This document shows positions 35,499 through 43,721 of a stretch of DNA of 54,326 nucleotides, one piece after another. The stretch covers positions 1-54,326 of the forward strand of contig NZ_JACJVC010000018.1 of NCBI RefSeq assembly GCF_023369555.1, written 5' to 3'. A program made the position numbers and the translations under genes. The DNA is from Actinomyces sp. AC-20-1. Lineage in GTDB: Bacteria > Actinomycetota > Actinomycetes > Actinomycetales > Actinomycetaceae. The first letter of the stretch is position 1; every line of letters begins with the position of its first letter. The notes beneath the pieces were generated by a model, which worked only from the letters and a program-made list of their open reading frames with translations, did no database searches and had not been told where the DNA came from.

Positions 35499-36164
35499 TC
35501 AGGCGGCCCCGTCGGCACGGGGCTCCGGTACCCCGGGCGAGGCGATGAGCCGGGTGGTGAGCGCCTCGCGCTCGCGGCGCGAGACCGGGCGGCAGCCCTG
35601 CGCCACCCAGCGGTCGATCCTCTCCCGCTCCGAGCGGGCCAGCCGCAGGCCTCGCGTGAGCAGCACCGGCAGCGGCTTGCGGTGCTCGGACAGGTCCCGG
35701 CGCAGACGGAACCACCAGGTCTGAGCCCGCGGGCGGCGCAGCACGAGCGCCTCGGCGATCAGGCCCTCGGCCCGGCAGCGCTCGACGAGCTCGGAGGCGA
35801 AGATCTCCTCGGCGACGAAGACCGGGGCCTGGCCGATGTCGAGGTCCCGGTGCCCGCGGGTCGCGTTGTCCGGCAGCGAGTAGACGGGCACCCGGGTGCC
35901 TCCGGCGGCGCACAGCTCGCGGATCGCCGCCATGGCGCGCTCGGCGTCCCAGGAGGCCGGGTGGTCCCAGTCGATGCGGCTCATGGCCTCATCCGGTCGC
36001 ACGCCCTGCGGGCCGGAGACCTCGCCGTCGAGCAGGGGCATGCCCGGCTCGGTGCCGTCGCTGTAGAACTCGTCGAGGTTGAGACGCCTGGCCCCGATGC
36101 GGCGCAGCGGGGAGGTCTTGCCGGAGCCGGACGGGTCGGTGAGGAGGATGACGCGGGCGCTCAC
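35499..36164 (-). CDS. P-loop ATP-binding protein, uridine-kinase-like
   Basis: 221 residues starting VSARVILLTDPSGSGKTSPLRR, a Walker A variant in which Asp replaces the usual Gly (DPSGSGKT). RLNLDEFYSDGTEPGMP resembles the Asp-rich segment of uridine/nucleoside kinases, as does IDWDHPASWDAERAMAAIREL. Substrate not determinable. A TAGGCT -10 box (36178-36173, minus strand) ends eight bases before the GTG, indicating a leaderless or near-leaderless message. It is 35 bases downstream of the dehydrogenase gene on the same strand. Confidence 0.72.
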   Translation of the reverse strand: MSARVILLTDPSGSGKTSPLRRIGARRLNLDEFYSDGTEPGMPLLDGEVSGPQGVRPDEAMSRIDWDHPASWDAERAMAAIRELCAAGGTRVPVYSLPDNATRGHRDLDIGQAPVFVAEEIFASELVERCRAEGLIAEALVLRRPRAQTWWFRLRRDLSEHRKPLPVLLTRGLRLARSERERIDRWVAQGCRPVSRREREALTTRLIASPGVPEPRADGAA

Positions 36165-36199
36165 GGGGACCCAGCCTACGAGAGCGCCGGCCCGCGGTG

Positions 36200-37645
36200 T
36201 CACCCTGTGACGAGGTCCCTCATCCTCGCCCGGGCCCCCTGCTCGCGCAGCAGGCGCAGCTCCTCCAGGTAGGTCGTGCGGAAGCGCTCGTCCTCGGCGA
36301 GGTCGCCGAAGACCGCCGTGTTGCTGATGAAGGCCAGCGGGTCTGCCGTCTCCTGGGCCTGGGCCAGCGGGCGCAGGTCATCCACCTGCTCGATCTCACC
36401 GCCCTGCTCGTCGACGCCGAGGACGCCCAGCGACCAGGCTGCGCACAGGGCCGCAGCCAGACGGATGGGCCCGCCGTGCGTGAGGTTGTCGCGGACCGTG
36501 CCCAGGACGAACTTCGGCATCCCCGAGGGGGCGAAGAAGGTCAGGCGTGCCAGCGTGTCCGCGACGGCCGTGTTCGTGAACCGCTCGAAGAGCGTGTCGA
36601 CGTAGTCGTCCAGGTCGATGCCCGCGACCGGCAGCAGGCAGGGCTGTGCCTCCCGGGCGAGGAAGGCGCGGGTGACGGCGGCGATGTCCGCGTCCGCGGC
36701 GGCCTCGTGCGCGTAGGTCATGCCCAGCAGTCGGCCCCAGTGGCCCAGCCACTGGTGGGAGGCGTTGAGCAGGCGCAGCTTCATGAGCTCGTAGGGCACG
36801 ACGTCCTCGACGAGCTGGACGCCGACCTCCTCCAGGGGCGGGCGCCCGGCGCAGAAGTGGTCTTCCAGGACCCACTGGGTGAAGGGCTCGGCCACCACCG
36901 GCCAGGCGTCTCGGACCCCGAGCTCGGCCGCGATCTGCTCCACCTCCTCGGGGGTGGTGCGCGGGGTGATGCGGTCGACCATCGAGCTGGGGAAGGCGAC
37001 CTGCGTCTCGATCCACTCGGCGAGCCCGGGGTCGCTCATACGCGCCTGGGTGACGACGGCGGTGCGCGCCGCGCGCCCGTTGCCCGGCAGGTTGTCGCAG
37101 CTCATGACCGTGAAGGGGACCGTTCCCGCCTCGCGGCGCAGGCGCAGCGCCTCGACGAGGTAGCCGAAGGCGGTCTCGGGCTCGTGCGGGTGCTCGGCGT
37201 CGTGCACGGCGCCTGGGGCGGCGGTGTCGAAGGCGCCGGTGGCGTCGTCGATGTTGTAGCCGCCCTCGGTGACCGTGAGCGAGACGATCCGTGTGGCCGG
37301 CGCCGTGAGGACCTCGAGGACGCCCGGACGGTCCTCGGGGGCGAAGCGGTAGTCGTGGATCGAGCCGATGACGGTGTGCTCGCGCCGGCCGTCGGGGTGC
37401 TTGAGGGTGAGGGAGTACAGGTGGTCCTGGCCGGTGAGGGCGTCGCGCATGGCGGCGTCCTGGGGCAGCAGGCCCACCCCGCAGATCCCCCATTCCAGGG
37501 CCTTGCCCGCGCGCATGAGCCGGTCGAGGTACATGGCCTGGTGGGCGCGGTGGAAGCCGCCCACGCCCATGTGGACGATGCCGGTGGTGACGGCGGAGCG
37601 GTCGTAGGTGGGGGCGAGCGGGGAGGCGGCGAGGGAGGTGGTCAT
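36200..37645 (-). CDS. Mannitol dehydrogenase family protein (polyol/mannitol 2-dehydrogenase)
   Basis: 481 residues of the long-chain polyol-specific dehydrogenase family. GIVHMGVGGFHRAHQAMYLDRLM is the NAD-binding and substrate-entry N terminus, MSCDNLPGNG and MVDRITPRTTPEE are conserved, and KLRLLNASHQWLGHWG carries the catalytic Lys-Asn-His set. Oxidises mannitol, arabinitol or a related polyol to the ketose; fructuronate reductase is the other family possibility. The polyol permease gene lies directly upstream, supporting a polyol. AAGGA precedes the ATG at 37645. No ketose kinase is present in the cluster. Confidence 0.87.
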   Translation of the reverse strand: MTTSLAASPLAPTYDRSAVTTGIVHMGVGGFHRAHQAMYLDRLMRAGKALEWGICGVGLLPQDAAMRDALTGQDHLYSLTLKHPDGRREHTVIGSIHDYRFAPEDRPGVLEVLTAPATRIVSLTVTEGGYNIDDATGAFDTAAPGAVHDAEHPHEPETAFGYLVEALRLRREAGTVPFTVMSCDNLPGNGRAARTAVVTQARMSDPGLAEWIETQVAFPSSMVDRITPRTTPEEVEQIAAELGVRDAWPVVAEPFTQWVLEDHFCAGRPPLEEVGVQLVEDVVPYELMKLRLLNASHQWLGHWGRLLGMTYAHEAAADADIAAVTRAFLAREAQPCLLPVAGIDLDDYVDTLFERFTNTAVADTLARLTFFAPSGMPKFVLGTVRDNLTHGGPIRLAAALCAAWSLGVLGVDEQGGEIEQVDDLRPLAQAQETADPLAFISNTAVFGDLAEDERFRTTYLEELRLLREQGARARMRDLVTG

Positions 37646-37721
37646 GGTGTTGGAGTCCTTGTCCTGAGGGGGCGGTGCGTGGTTGGTGTCCGTGTCTCGG
37701 TGCGGCAGGCGCGAGGGCTGG

Positions 37722-39035
37722 TCAGGCGGTGACGGTCTCCTCCCGGGATCCGGCGGCGTCGGCCGAGGTGTCGAGAATGCGGGCGTTGCCGGGCAGCTTG
37801 AGGGCGAAGCACAGGAGGAAGGAGATGACGTAGAGCCCGGCCAGCGCCATGGCGACCCACAGGTACCCCTCGGCGGTGGTCTCATCGCCCATGAGGAGGG
37901 TGACGACGGCGGGGCCGACGAAGGCCCCCAGGCCCGCACCGAGGTTGAGGATGGCCAGTGCGTTGCCGGTCTCGCCGTGGGCGTGGGCGGTGATGAGCGG
38001 TGTGGTGGGCACGTGGGCGCTCAGACCGATGCCGACGGCGGAGGTGCCCAGGGCGATGAGCAGGAAGCTCGGGCCCGCGATGAGCGGGATGAGGTAGATG
38101 TAGACCAGGGCCGCTGCGGTGATGGGCGTGGCGAACCACTGCAGCGTGTTGCGCCAGCCGATCTTGTCGCCGACCACGCCCCAGAAGACGTCGCTGAGGA
38201 CCGCCACGAAGCCGAAGATCGAGAACTCCAGGATCGCCAGGGACTCGGGCATGCCGAACACGCGGTGCAGGTAGACGACGTAGTAGGCCTGCATACCGTA
38301 CTGGCCCGACAGGTTGATGACCTTGACGACGCCGCCCACGGACACCTTGGGGTAGCGCCACAGCACGGACACCGCCGAGCCGACGGACTCCAGCACCGAC
38401 TTGCCGCGGGTCTGGGCGGAGGACGGGTGCCGCCGCAGGAACAGCATGCCGGTGGTGCCGCCGACGGCGGCCAGGGCCCAGCCCAGCCAGAGGGTGGCGA
38501 TGTGGCCGATGTGGGGCAGCAGCAGGCTGGACAGGTAGGAGCCGATCAGCTGCATGCCGAAGCTGAAGGCGAACCAGAACCACCCGGAGACGGACGACTG
38601 GCGGGCGGGTGGCGTCACCATCATCGTCCAGGTGAGGAACCCGTAGGCGAACATCGGGTAGCCGAACCCGCGCAGCCCGTAGGACAGGAGCAGCAGGGGC
38701 AGGTTGTGGCTGGGCAGGCCGACGGTGATGAACAGCGCGTCGCACGTGAGGAACGAGATGAGACCGATGAGCATGACCCGGCGGCAGCCGATGGCGTCGC
38801 ACAGGGCTCCGGACAGGAAGGCGGCCACGGCCACGACGATGCCGTAGGAGGTGACGATCATCGACGCCTGGGAGACGGCGAAGCCGACCGCGTCACTGGA
38901 CAGGTAGTTCGTGATCCACACGGCCTCGATGCCGTCGCCGATGACGAAGATGATCACCGCCAGGAATCCGACGGCGAGGTTGGTGGGGAATCCAGTCCTC
39001 TGGATGGCTGCGACGAGCCTGTTGGAGCTGGGCAT
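37722..39035 (-). CDS. MFS polyol permease (RbtT/DalT/CsbX type)
   Basis: 437 residues with about 12 transmembrane segments. The N-terminal FPTNLAVGFLAVIIFVIGDGIEAVWITNYL, LLSYGLRGFGYPMFAYGFLTWTMM and WRYPKVSVGGVVKVINLSGQYGMQAYYVVYLHRVF resemble ribitol/D-arabinitol proton symporters. An MFS motif-A-like segment, SGALCDAIGCRRVMLIG, is present. With the downstream polyol dehydrogenase and upstream DeoR regulator it forms a polyol-utilisation cassette. A purine-rich GAAGGTGA lies 12 bases before the ATG and is part of an operator-like repeat. Confidence 0.87.
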   Translation of the reverse strand: MPSSNRLVAAIQRTGFPTNLAVGFLAVIIFVIGDGIEAVWITNYLSSDAVGFAVSQASMIVTSYGIVVAVAAFLSGALCDAIGCRRVMLIGLISFLTCDALFITVGLPSHNLPLLLLSYGLRGFGYPMFAYGFLTWTMMVTPPARQSSVSGWFWFAFSFGMQLIGSYLSSLLLPHIGHIATLWLGWALAAVGGTTGMLFLRRHPSSAQTRGKSVLESVGSAVSVLWRYPKVSVGGVVKVINLSGQYGMQAYYVVYLHRVFGMPESLAILEFSIFGFVAVLSDVFWGVVGDKIGWRNTLQWFATPITAAALVYIYLIPLIAGPSFLLIALGTSAVGIGLSAHVPTTPLITAHAHGETGNALAILNLGAGLGAFVGPAVVTLLMGDETTAEGYLWVAMALAGLYVISFLLCFALKLPGNARILDTSADAAGSREETVTA

Positions 39036-39040
39036 AGTGC

Positions 39041-39058
39041 ACGATCACCTTCGATCGT
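39041..39058. promoter_or_regulatory. Inverted repeat next to the polyol permease start
   Basis: ACGATC (39041-39046) and GATCGT (39053-39058) form an inverted pair with a 6-base spacer immediately upstream of the permease ATG. It is a candidate site for the DeoR-family regulator; binding there would also cover the Shine-Dalgarno region. Confidence 0.4.
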
Positions 39059-39159
39059 TCTTCGGAGCCGGCGACCTTCGCCGGTGACCCCAGTGTGTGC
39101 TCGCAGAGTGACCGCGACGGTGCCCGGTTGACCGCCCTCGGTGGACCGTTGTGGTGGTG

Positions 39160-39186
39160 CGTTGACGCTGACATGTCGTTGACATG
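39160..39186. promoter_or_regulatory. Clustered TGACATG/CGTTGAC repeats upstream of the polyol permease
   Basis: CGTTGAC occurs at 39160 and 39177, TGACATG at 39169 and 39180, and CATGTC-GTT-GACATG (39172-39186) is an inverted repeat. The spacings fit a regulator site. The rest of 39036-39292 shows nothing else recognisable. Confidence 0.45.
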
Positions 39187-39292
39187 AGGTGCTCGCGGGT
39201 GACCGGACGGTGCCCGGGGCGCCCGCTGGTGGGGGCGGCGGTGACCGTTGTGGCCGTGTCGACGCCGGGGACGCTCGGGGCCCGGGCCCCGC

Positions 39293-40126
39293 TCACACGC
39301 GCTCGACCTGCGGTCCCATGGCGCTCAGTCGCCGCGCGGTCGCCGACCGCAGCTCCCTGCCGGTGATGATCCGTTCGACGGCGCGCACGTGCGCGAAGCG
39401 GACGAAGGTCGAGTGCCCGAACTTCATGTGGCTGCCGACGAACACCGCCCTGCGGGCGACGGCCAGCGCAGTCTCCTTGACCGCGGCCACGGCCGGGTCC
39501 GGAGTGGTCATCCAGCCATCGTCGGTGACGCCGTTGGCGCCGATGAAGGCCAGGTCCGGCTCCATGCGCCCCAGCATGGCGGTGGCCCAGTGGTCGACGG
39601 CGCCGAGCGTGGTCGGCCGCACTCGGCCGCCGACGCAGATGACGGTGTAGCGCGGCCGCTTCGCGAGCTCGACCGCCACCGGCAGGGAGGCGGTCACCAC
39701 CGTGAGGTCGCGGTCGGCGGGCAGGGCGCGACCTACGAGCAGCGGCTGGTTGCCCTCGTCGAGGAAGACCGTCTCGGCGTCCTCCAGGAAGGCGGCGGCC
39801 GCGCGGGCGATGCGCGCCTTCTCCTCGGCCTGGTAGGTGGACCGGAAGGACTGGCTGGTCTCGTATGCGGCGGACTCGGCGGCCGTGACCCGCCCGTAGG
39901 AGCGGATGATGCGGCCGGTCGACTCCAGCTGGCGCAGGTCGCGGCGGATCGTCTCCACGGACACCCCGAACAGCGCCGGCAGCGCGGCCACCTCTGCCTC
40001 GCCGTGCTGGCGCAGGCGGGCGACGAGGGCCTCCCGGCGTGCGCGGGCGCCCGACGCGGCGGAGCCGGGCTGCTCAGCGGGTGTGTGGCTGGTGTGGGGC
40101 GTGGGAGCGGCGTCGGCGGCGGTCAT
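39293..40126 (-). CDS. DeoR/GlpR-family transcriptional regulator
   Basis: 277 residues: a low-complexity start (about 28 residues), the DeoR winged helix (REALVARLRQHGEAEVAALPALFGVSVETIRRDLRQLESTGRIIRSYG) and a DeoRC sugar-phosphate sensor domain (FLDEGNQPLLVGRAL, LTVVTASLPVAVELA, AFIGANGVTDDGWMT, VGSHMKFGHSTFVRF). Usually a repressor relieved by a sugar phosphate; the adjacent polyol genes are the probable targets. A CAGGAT box (40138-40133, minus strand) ends six bases before the ATG, so the message is probably leaderless. Confidence 0.9.
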   Translation of the reverse strand: MTAADAAPTPHTSHTPAEQPGSAASGARARREALVARLRQHGEAEVAALPALFGVSVETIRRDLRQLESTGRIIRSYGRVTAAESAAYETSQSFRSTYQAEEKARIARAAAAFLEDAETVFLDEGNQPLLVGRALPADRDLTVVTASLPVAVELAKRPRYTVICVGGRVRPTTLGAVDHWATAMLGRMEPDLAFIGANGVTDDGWMTTPDPAVAAVKETALAVARRAVFVGSHMKFGHSTFVRFAHVRAVERIITGRELRSATARRLSAMGPQVERV

Positions 40127-40174
40127 GGCCCCATCCTGCCGTCTGAGGGGCGCCGCCGGAGCAGCCGGGCCCAG

Positions 40175-40226
40175 ACACGGCGCCGGTCCGGTGGGGACCC
40201 CTGTCTCCATCGGACCGGCGCCGTGT
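40175..40226 (-). terminator. Hairpin after lutC
   Basis: ACACGGCGCCGGTCCG (40175-40190) pairs perfectly with 40211-40226 across a 20-base loop, six bases after the lutC stop. It separates the lactate operon from the deoR promoter. Confidence 0.75.
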
Positions 40227-40231
40227 GCGTG

Positions 40232-40891
40232 TCAGTGCGCGATGACGACGCGCAGGTTGCGCGGGCCGTGCACGCCGTTGACGCGCACGAGCTCGATGTC
40301 GCTGGTGGCCGAGCCGCCGGCGATCCACGTCGTCGGGCGGGTCGGGTGCTGGCCCAGCACGTCCACGGCCTGGGGGACCGTCGGCATGATCATGCCGCGC
40401 TCGATGACGACGACGTGCGTGTCCGGCACCAGCGTGATGGCCCGGCGCCCCTGGTCCGGCTCGCCGTCGAGGCAGATCGTGCCGGACAGGGAGATGGACA
40501 CCCGCGAGCAGGTGACGACGGCGTCGATCTCGTTGAGCTCGAGCGTGGGGACCGGCTCCTCTCGGGAGTCCTCGCGCATGGTGCGGCCCCCGCGGGCGGC
40601 GGCCTCCTTGTAGGCCTCGGGCAGGCCGGCGGGCACGACGACGCTGCGCGCGCCCTGGTCCACGAGGAAGGCGTCGATCGCGTCGGCGACCTGGGCCTCC
40701 TCACGGGCCTCGACGACCTTGGCGGAGTAGTCCTCGAGCTTCTCGACCATGTCCGCGACCACCGGGTCCGAGCCGGGGGCGTGCTCGCCCTGGCGGATGT
40801 AGTCGCGCGGGATCTCGCGGACGGGACGCCCCTGCTGCGAGCGGGAGATGGCGTCGCGGGCGCGGGCGAGGATGGCGGTCTTGGCGTCCAT
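40232..40891 (-). CDS. lutC: LutC/YkgG family lactate utilisation protein
   Basis: 219 residues, the third subunit of the LutABC L-lactate oxidation complex. The LUD-domain features SVVVPAGLPEAYKEA, IDAVVTCSRVSISLSGTICL, DTHVVVIERGMIMPTVPQAV and the C-terminal GGSATSDIELVRVNGVHGPRNLRVVI (the latter highly characteristic) are all visible. It starts two bases after the lutB stop, in the order lutA-lutB-lutC. Confidence 0.94.
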   Translation of the reverse strand: MDAKTAILARARDAISRSQQGRPVREIPRDYIRQGEHAPGSDPVVADMVEKLEDYSAKVVEAREEAQVADAIDAFLVDQGARSVVVPAGLPEAYKEAAARGGRTMREDSREEPVPTLELNEIDAVVTCSRVSISLSGTICLDGEPDQGRRAITLVPDTHVVVIERGMIMPTVPQAVDVLGQHPTRPTTWIAGGSATSDIELVRVNGVHGPRNLRVVIAH

Positions 40892-40893
40892 GC

Positions 40894-42537
40894 TCAGGCC
40901 TCCTCATCGTCGTTGGTGCGGGTGGTCATGCCGTGCGGGCCGGCGAGCGGGATGCCCATGACGGGGGCGTCCGTGCGCGGCGCGCTGGCGTCCGAGTCCG
41001 GGTGGGTGCGCTTCCACCACTCGCGGAAGGACTCCTTGGGCGTGACGGGCACGTCGCGCGAGCTGGTCCACCCCTCGACGACGGGCACCGGCATGTGGCC
41101 GATGCGGCCCTTCTTGCCGCCGAGCAGGCGGGTGGCCTTGGCCCCCTGGTCGACGAGGTTCCAGACCTTGCTGTTGCTCATCGCCGGGCCGGTCACCCCC
41201 ATCGCCAGGTCCCAGATGTCCGGCACCGCGCGGCGCTTGATGTCCACGGAGCGGGCGCGCAGGTGGATGAGGATCGTCGGGATGTCGATCTTGACGGGGC
41301 AGACCTCGCCGCAGGCCCCGCACAGGGAGGAGGCGAAGGGCAGGGTGTGGACCGGGTCGTCGTCGGCGAGCCCCTGGGTCAGCTGCGGGGTGAGGATCGC
41401 GCCGATGGGGCCGGGGTAGACCGAGCCGTAGGCGTGGCCGGAGGTGTGCTGGTAGACGGGGCAGATGTTCATGCAGGAGCCGCAGCGGATGCAGGCTAGG
41501 GCCTGGCGCCCGATGGCGTCCGACAGGACCTTGGTGCGTCCGTTGTCCATGAGGATGAGGTGGAACTCCTGAGGGCCGTCGCCGGGGGTGACACCGGTCC
41601 ACATGGAGGTGTAGGGGTTCATGCGCTCGCCGGTGGCCGAGCGCGGCAGGAGCTGGGCGAAGATCTCGGCGTCCTGGTAGCGGGGGACGAGCTTCTCGAT
41701 GCCCATGAGGGTGATGAGCGTGTCCGGCAGGGTCAGGCACATGCGGCCGTTGCCCTCGGACTCGAAGATCGAGACGGTACCGGTCTCCGCGATGCCCATG
41801 TTGGTGCCGGAGATGGCGACGGGGGCGTGCAGGAACTTCTTGCGCAGGTGGGCGCGGGCGGCCCCGGCCAGCTCCTCGGGGGTGTCGGACAGGTCCGCGG
41901 GGGCGTCGTCCATGCGGTCGAGGAAGATACCGCGCACCTCGGAGCGGTTGCGGTGGATGGCGGGCACGACGATGTGGGAGGGCATGTCGTCGGCGAGCTG
42001 GACGATCATCTCGGCGAGGTCGGTCTCGTGGGCGGTGATGCCCTCGGACTTCAGGTGCTCGTTGAGGTTCGTCTCCTGGGTGGCCATGGACTTGACCTTG
42101 ACGACGTCGTCGCAGCCCTTGGAGCGCAGGATCTCGGTGACGATCTTGTTGGCCTCGGCGGCGTCGCGCGCCCAGTGGACGATGCCGCCGTGGGCGGTGA
42201 CATTGGCCTCGAACTGCTCGAGCAGCTCGGGCAGGCGGGAGGCGACCTCGAACTTGACGGCCTCGGCGGCGTCGCGCAGGGCCTCCCAGTCCGGCATCTC
42301 GTCCACGCGCATCTGCCGCTTGTTACGGATCGTGCGTGTGGCGTGGCCGAGGTTGCGGCGCATCTGCGTGTTGGCGAGGGTCTTCTGGGCGCCCTCACGG
42401 AAGGTGGGGCCCCAGCGCAGGGCGTCCTCGGGGATGTCGACGGTGGTGCGCCACCCTCCGGTGTGGGCGGCCGGGGCGTCGGGCATGCCCAGGAAGGTGG
42501 GCTCCGCGGCGGTGCGGGGGAGGTCTGTCTGCGTCAT
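40894..42537 (-). CDS. lutB: LutB-type iron-sulfur lactate utilisation protein
   Basis: 547 residues. The N-terminal LUD domain (AHGGIVHWARDAAEANKIVTEI; SGTNMGIAETGTVSIFESEGNGRM) is followed by a ferredoxin-type region with two cysteine clusters, CIRCGSCMNICPVY (about 345-358) and CGACGEVCPVKI (about 405-416), expected to bind two [4Fe-4S] clusters. A longer C-terminal region ends in an Asp/Glu tail. It acts with LutA and LutC in oxidising L-lactate to pyruvate. Its ATG overlaps the lutA TGA in ATGA. Confidence 0.95.
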   Translation of the reverse strand: MTQTDLPRTAAEPTFLGMPDAPAAHTGGWRTTVDIPEDALRWGPTFREGAQKTLANTQMRRNLGHATRTIRNKRQMRVDEMPDWEALRDAAEAVKFEVASRLPELLEQFEANVTAHGGIVHWARDAAEANKIVTEILRSKGCDDVVKVKSMATQETNLNEHLKSEGITAHETDLAEMIVQLADDMPSHIVVPAIHRNRSEVRGIFLDRMDDAPADLSDTPEELAGAARAHLRKKFLHAPVAISGTNMGIAETGTVSIFESEGNGRMCLTLPDTLITLMGIEKLVPRYQDAEIFAQLLPRSATGERMNPYTSMWTGVTPGDGPQEFHLILMDNGRTKVLSDAIGRQALACIRCGSCMNICPVYQHTSGHAYGSVYPGPIGAILTPQLTQGLADDDPVHTLPFASSLCGACGEVCPVKIDIPTILIHLRARSVDIKRRAVPDIWDLAMGVTGPAMSNSKVWNLVDQGAKATRLLGGKKGRIGHMPVPVVEGWTSSRDVPVTPKESFREWWKRTHPDSDASAPRTDAPVMGIPLAGPHGMTTRTNDDEEA

Positions 42538-43337
42538 CGTGACACCACCTGGGCGCTAGCGGGGGCGAAGGAGATGTTGCCCTGGAAGGGGGCCTCCTTG
42601 GTGGAGGCGAGGATCTCGGCGAGGTGCATGACGCGCACGCCGGACTGGACGCGGGAGAGGGCTCCGCCGATGTTCATCATGCAGGAGTAGTCGCCGGTGC
42701 ACAGCACCTCGGCCCGGGTGGACATGACGTTCGCGGCCTTCTGGGAGACCATGGCGGTGGAGACCTCGGGGTTCTTGACCGAGAAGGTGCCGCCGAAGCC
42801 GCAGCAGACCTCCTTCTCGGGCAGGTCGATGAGGGTCAGTCCCTCGACGGCCTGCAGGAGCCGGTAGGGGCGGTCGCCGACGTGGGCGACGCGCACCGAG
42901 TGGCAGGTGGGGTGGTAGGTGACCGTGTGGGGGAAGTAGGCGCCGACGTCGGTGAGCCCGAGGACGTCGACAAGCAGCTCGGACAGGTCGTAGGTGTGGG
43001 CGCCGATGCGGTCGACCTGCTTGGCCAGGGCGGTGTCCCCGACGTGGTCGGCGACGATGCGCTGCTCGTGGCGGGCGGCCCCGGCGCAGGAGCCGGAGGG
43101 GACGACGATGGCGTCCCACTGGTGGTCGAGGACGGGCTCGAAGGTCCTCACGTGGTTGCGGGTGATCTCGGCGGCCTGGTCGAAGTAGCCGGTGTTGGCG
43201 TGCATCTGGCCGCAGCAGACCTGGCTCTCGGGGAACACGACCTCGTGCCCCAGGCGCTCGAGGATGCTGACGGTCGCTTGAGCGGCCTGGGTGAACATGG
43301 CGTCTGCGAGACATGTCGCGAACAGTGCGATTCGCAC
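42534..43337 (-). CDS. lutA: LutA-type CCG-motif lactate utilisation protein
   Basis: 267 residues with the two cysteine-rich CCG domains of heterodisulfide-reductase-type subunits: VCCGQMHANTGYFDQ with GSCAGAARHEQ, then TYHPTCHSVR with VCCGFGGTFSVKNPEVS. It is the first gene of lutABC. The GTG at 43335-43337 follows GGAGGAAGGA; upstream reading frame is unsupported. The lactate permease gene lies upstream on the same strand, but a terminator separates it. Confidence 0.93.
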   Translation of the reverse strand: MRIALFATCLADAMFTQAAQATVSILERLGHEVVFPESQVCCGQMHANTGYFDQAAEITRNHVRTFEPVLDHQWDAIVVPSGSCAGAARHEQRIVADHVGDTALAKQVDRIGAHTYDLSELLVDVLGLTDVGAYFPHTVTYHPTCHSVRVAHVGDRPYRLLQAVEGLTLIDLPEKEVCCGFGGTFSVKNPEVSTAMVSQKAANVMSTRAEVLCTGDYSCMMNIGGALSRVQSGVRVMHLAEILASTKEAPFQGNISFAPASAQVVSR

Positions 43338-43642
43338 GGGTGGGGTCCTTCCTCCACGACGTCGTTGACGGGGCGGACCCAGGTTAAGAGCGTGTGACGG
43401 AGGTCCTGGCCCGTGCGCGACCACCCGCGTCGTCTCGCATGTCGAAACGCCGGTGCGGCGGGGAAAAGTCGGTGTGTCGCGACAGGGCTGCGGGTGCGCT
43501 GCCGGAGCCTGCTGGGCCCGTGGGTGGGGGCTATTGCGCAAACAGTGGCTGAGGTTTTGCCGGCGGTGCTCCGTGGTGGACGGTCCCGACGGCGAGGCAG
43601 GAGCCGGCAGGCGGCCCGACGGCGAGCGGCCCGTGGACGCGA

Positions 43643-43675
43643 ACCGGCCCGCCCGCGTGTGCGGGACGGGCCGGT
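43643..43675 (-). terminator. Hairpin after the lactate permease gene
   Basis: ACCGGCCCGCCCGC (43643-43656) pairs with 43661-43675 with one bulged base, loop GTGT. The rest of the 384 bp gap 43338-43721 should hold the lutA promoter; a weak TTAACC-like box near 43385-43390 (minus strand) is the only candidate seen. Confidence 0.65.
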
Positions 43676-43721
43676 GCGGCTCGCGCCGGGTGCCGCTCCG
43701 GGGCCGCCGTGGTCCGAGGGC

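Noticed and set aside
43338-43721. Small gene in the lutA upstream gap
   Set aside because: Plus-strand frames here lack start signals and protein-like composition; the stretch contains a terminator and probably the lutA promoter.
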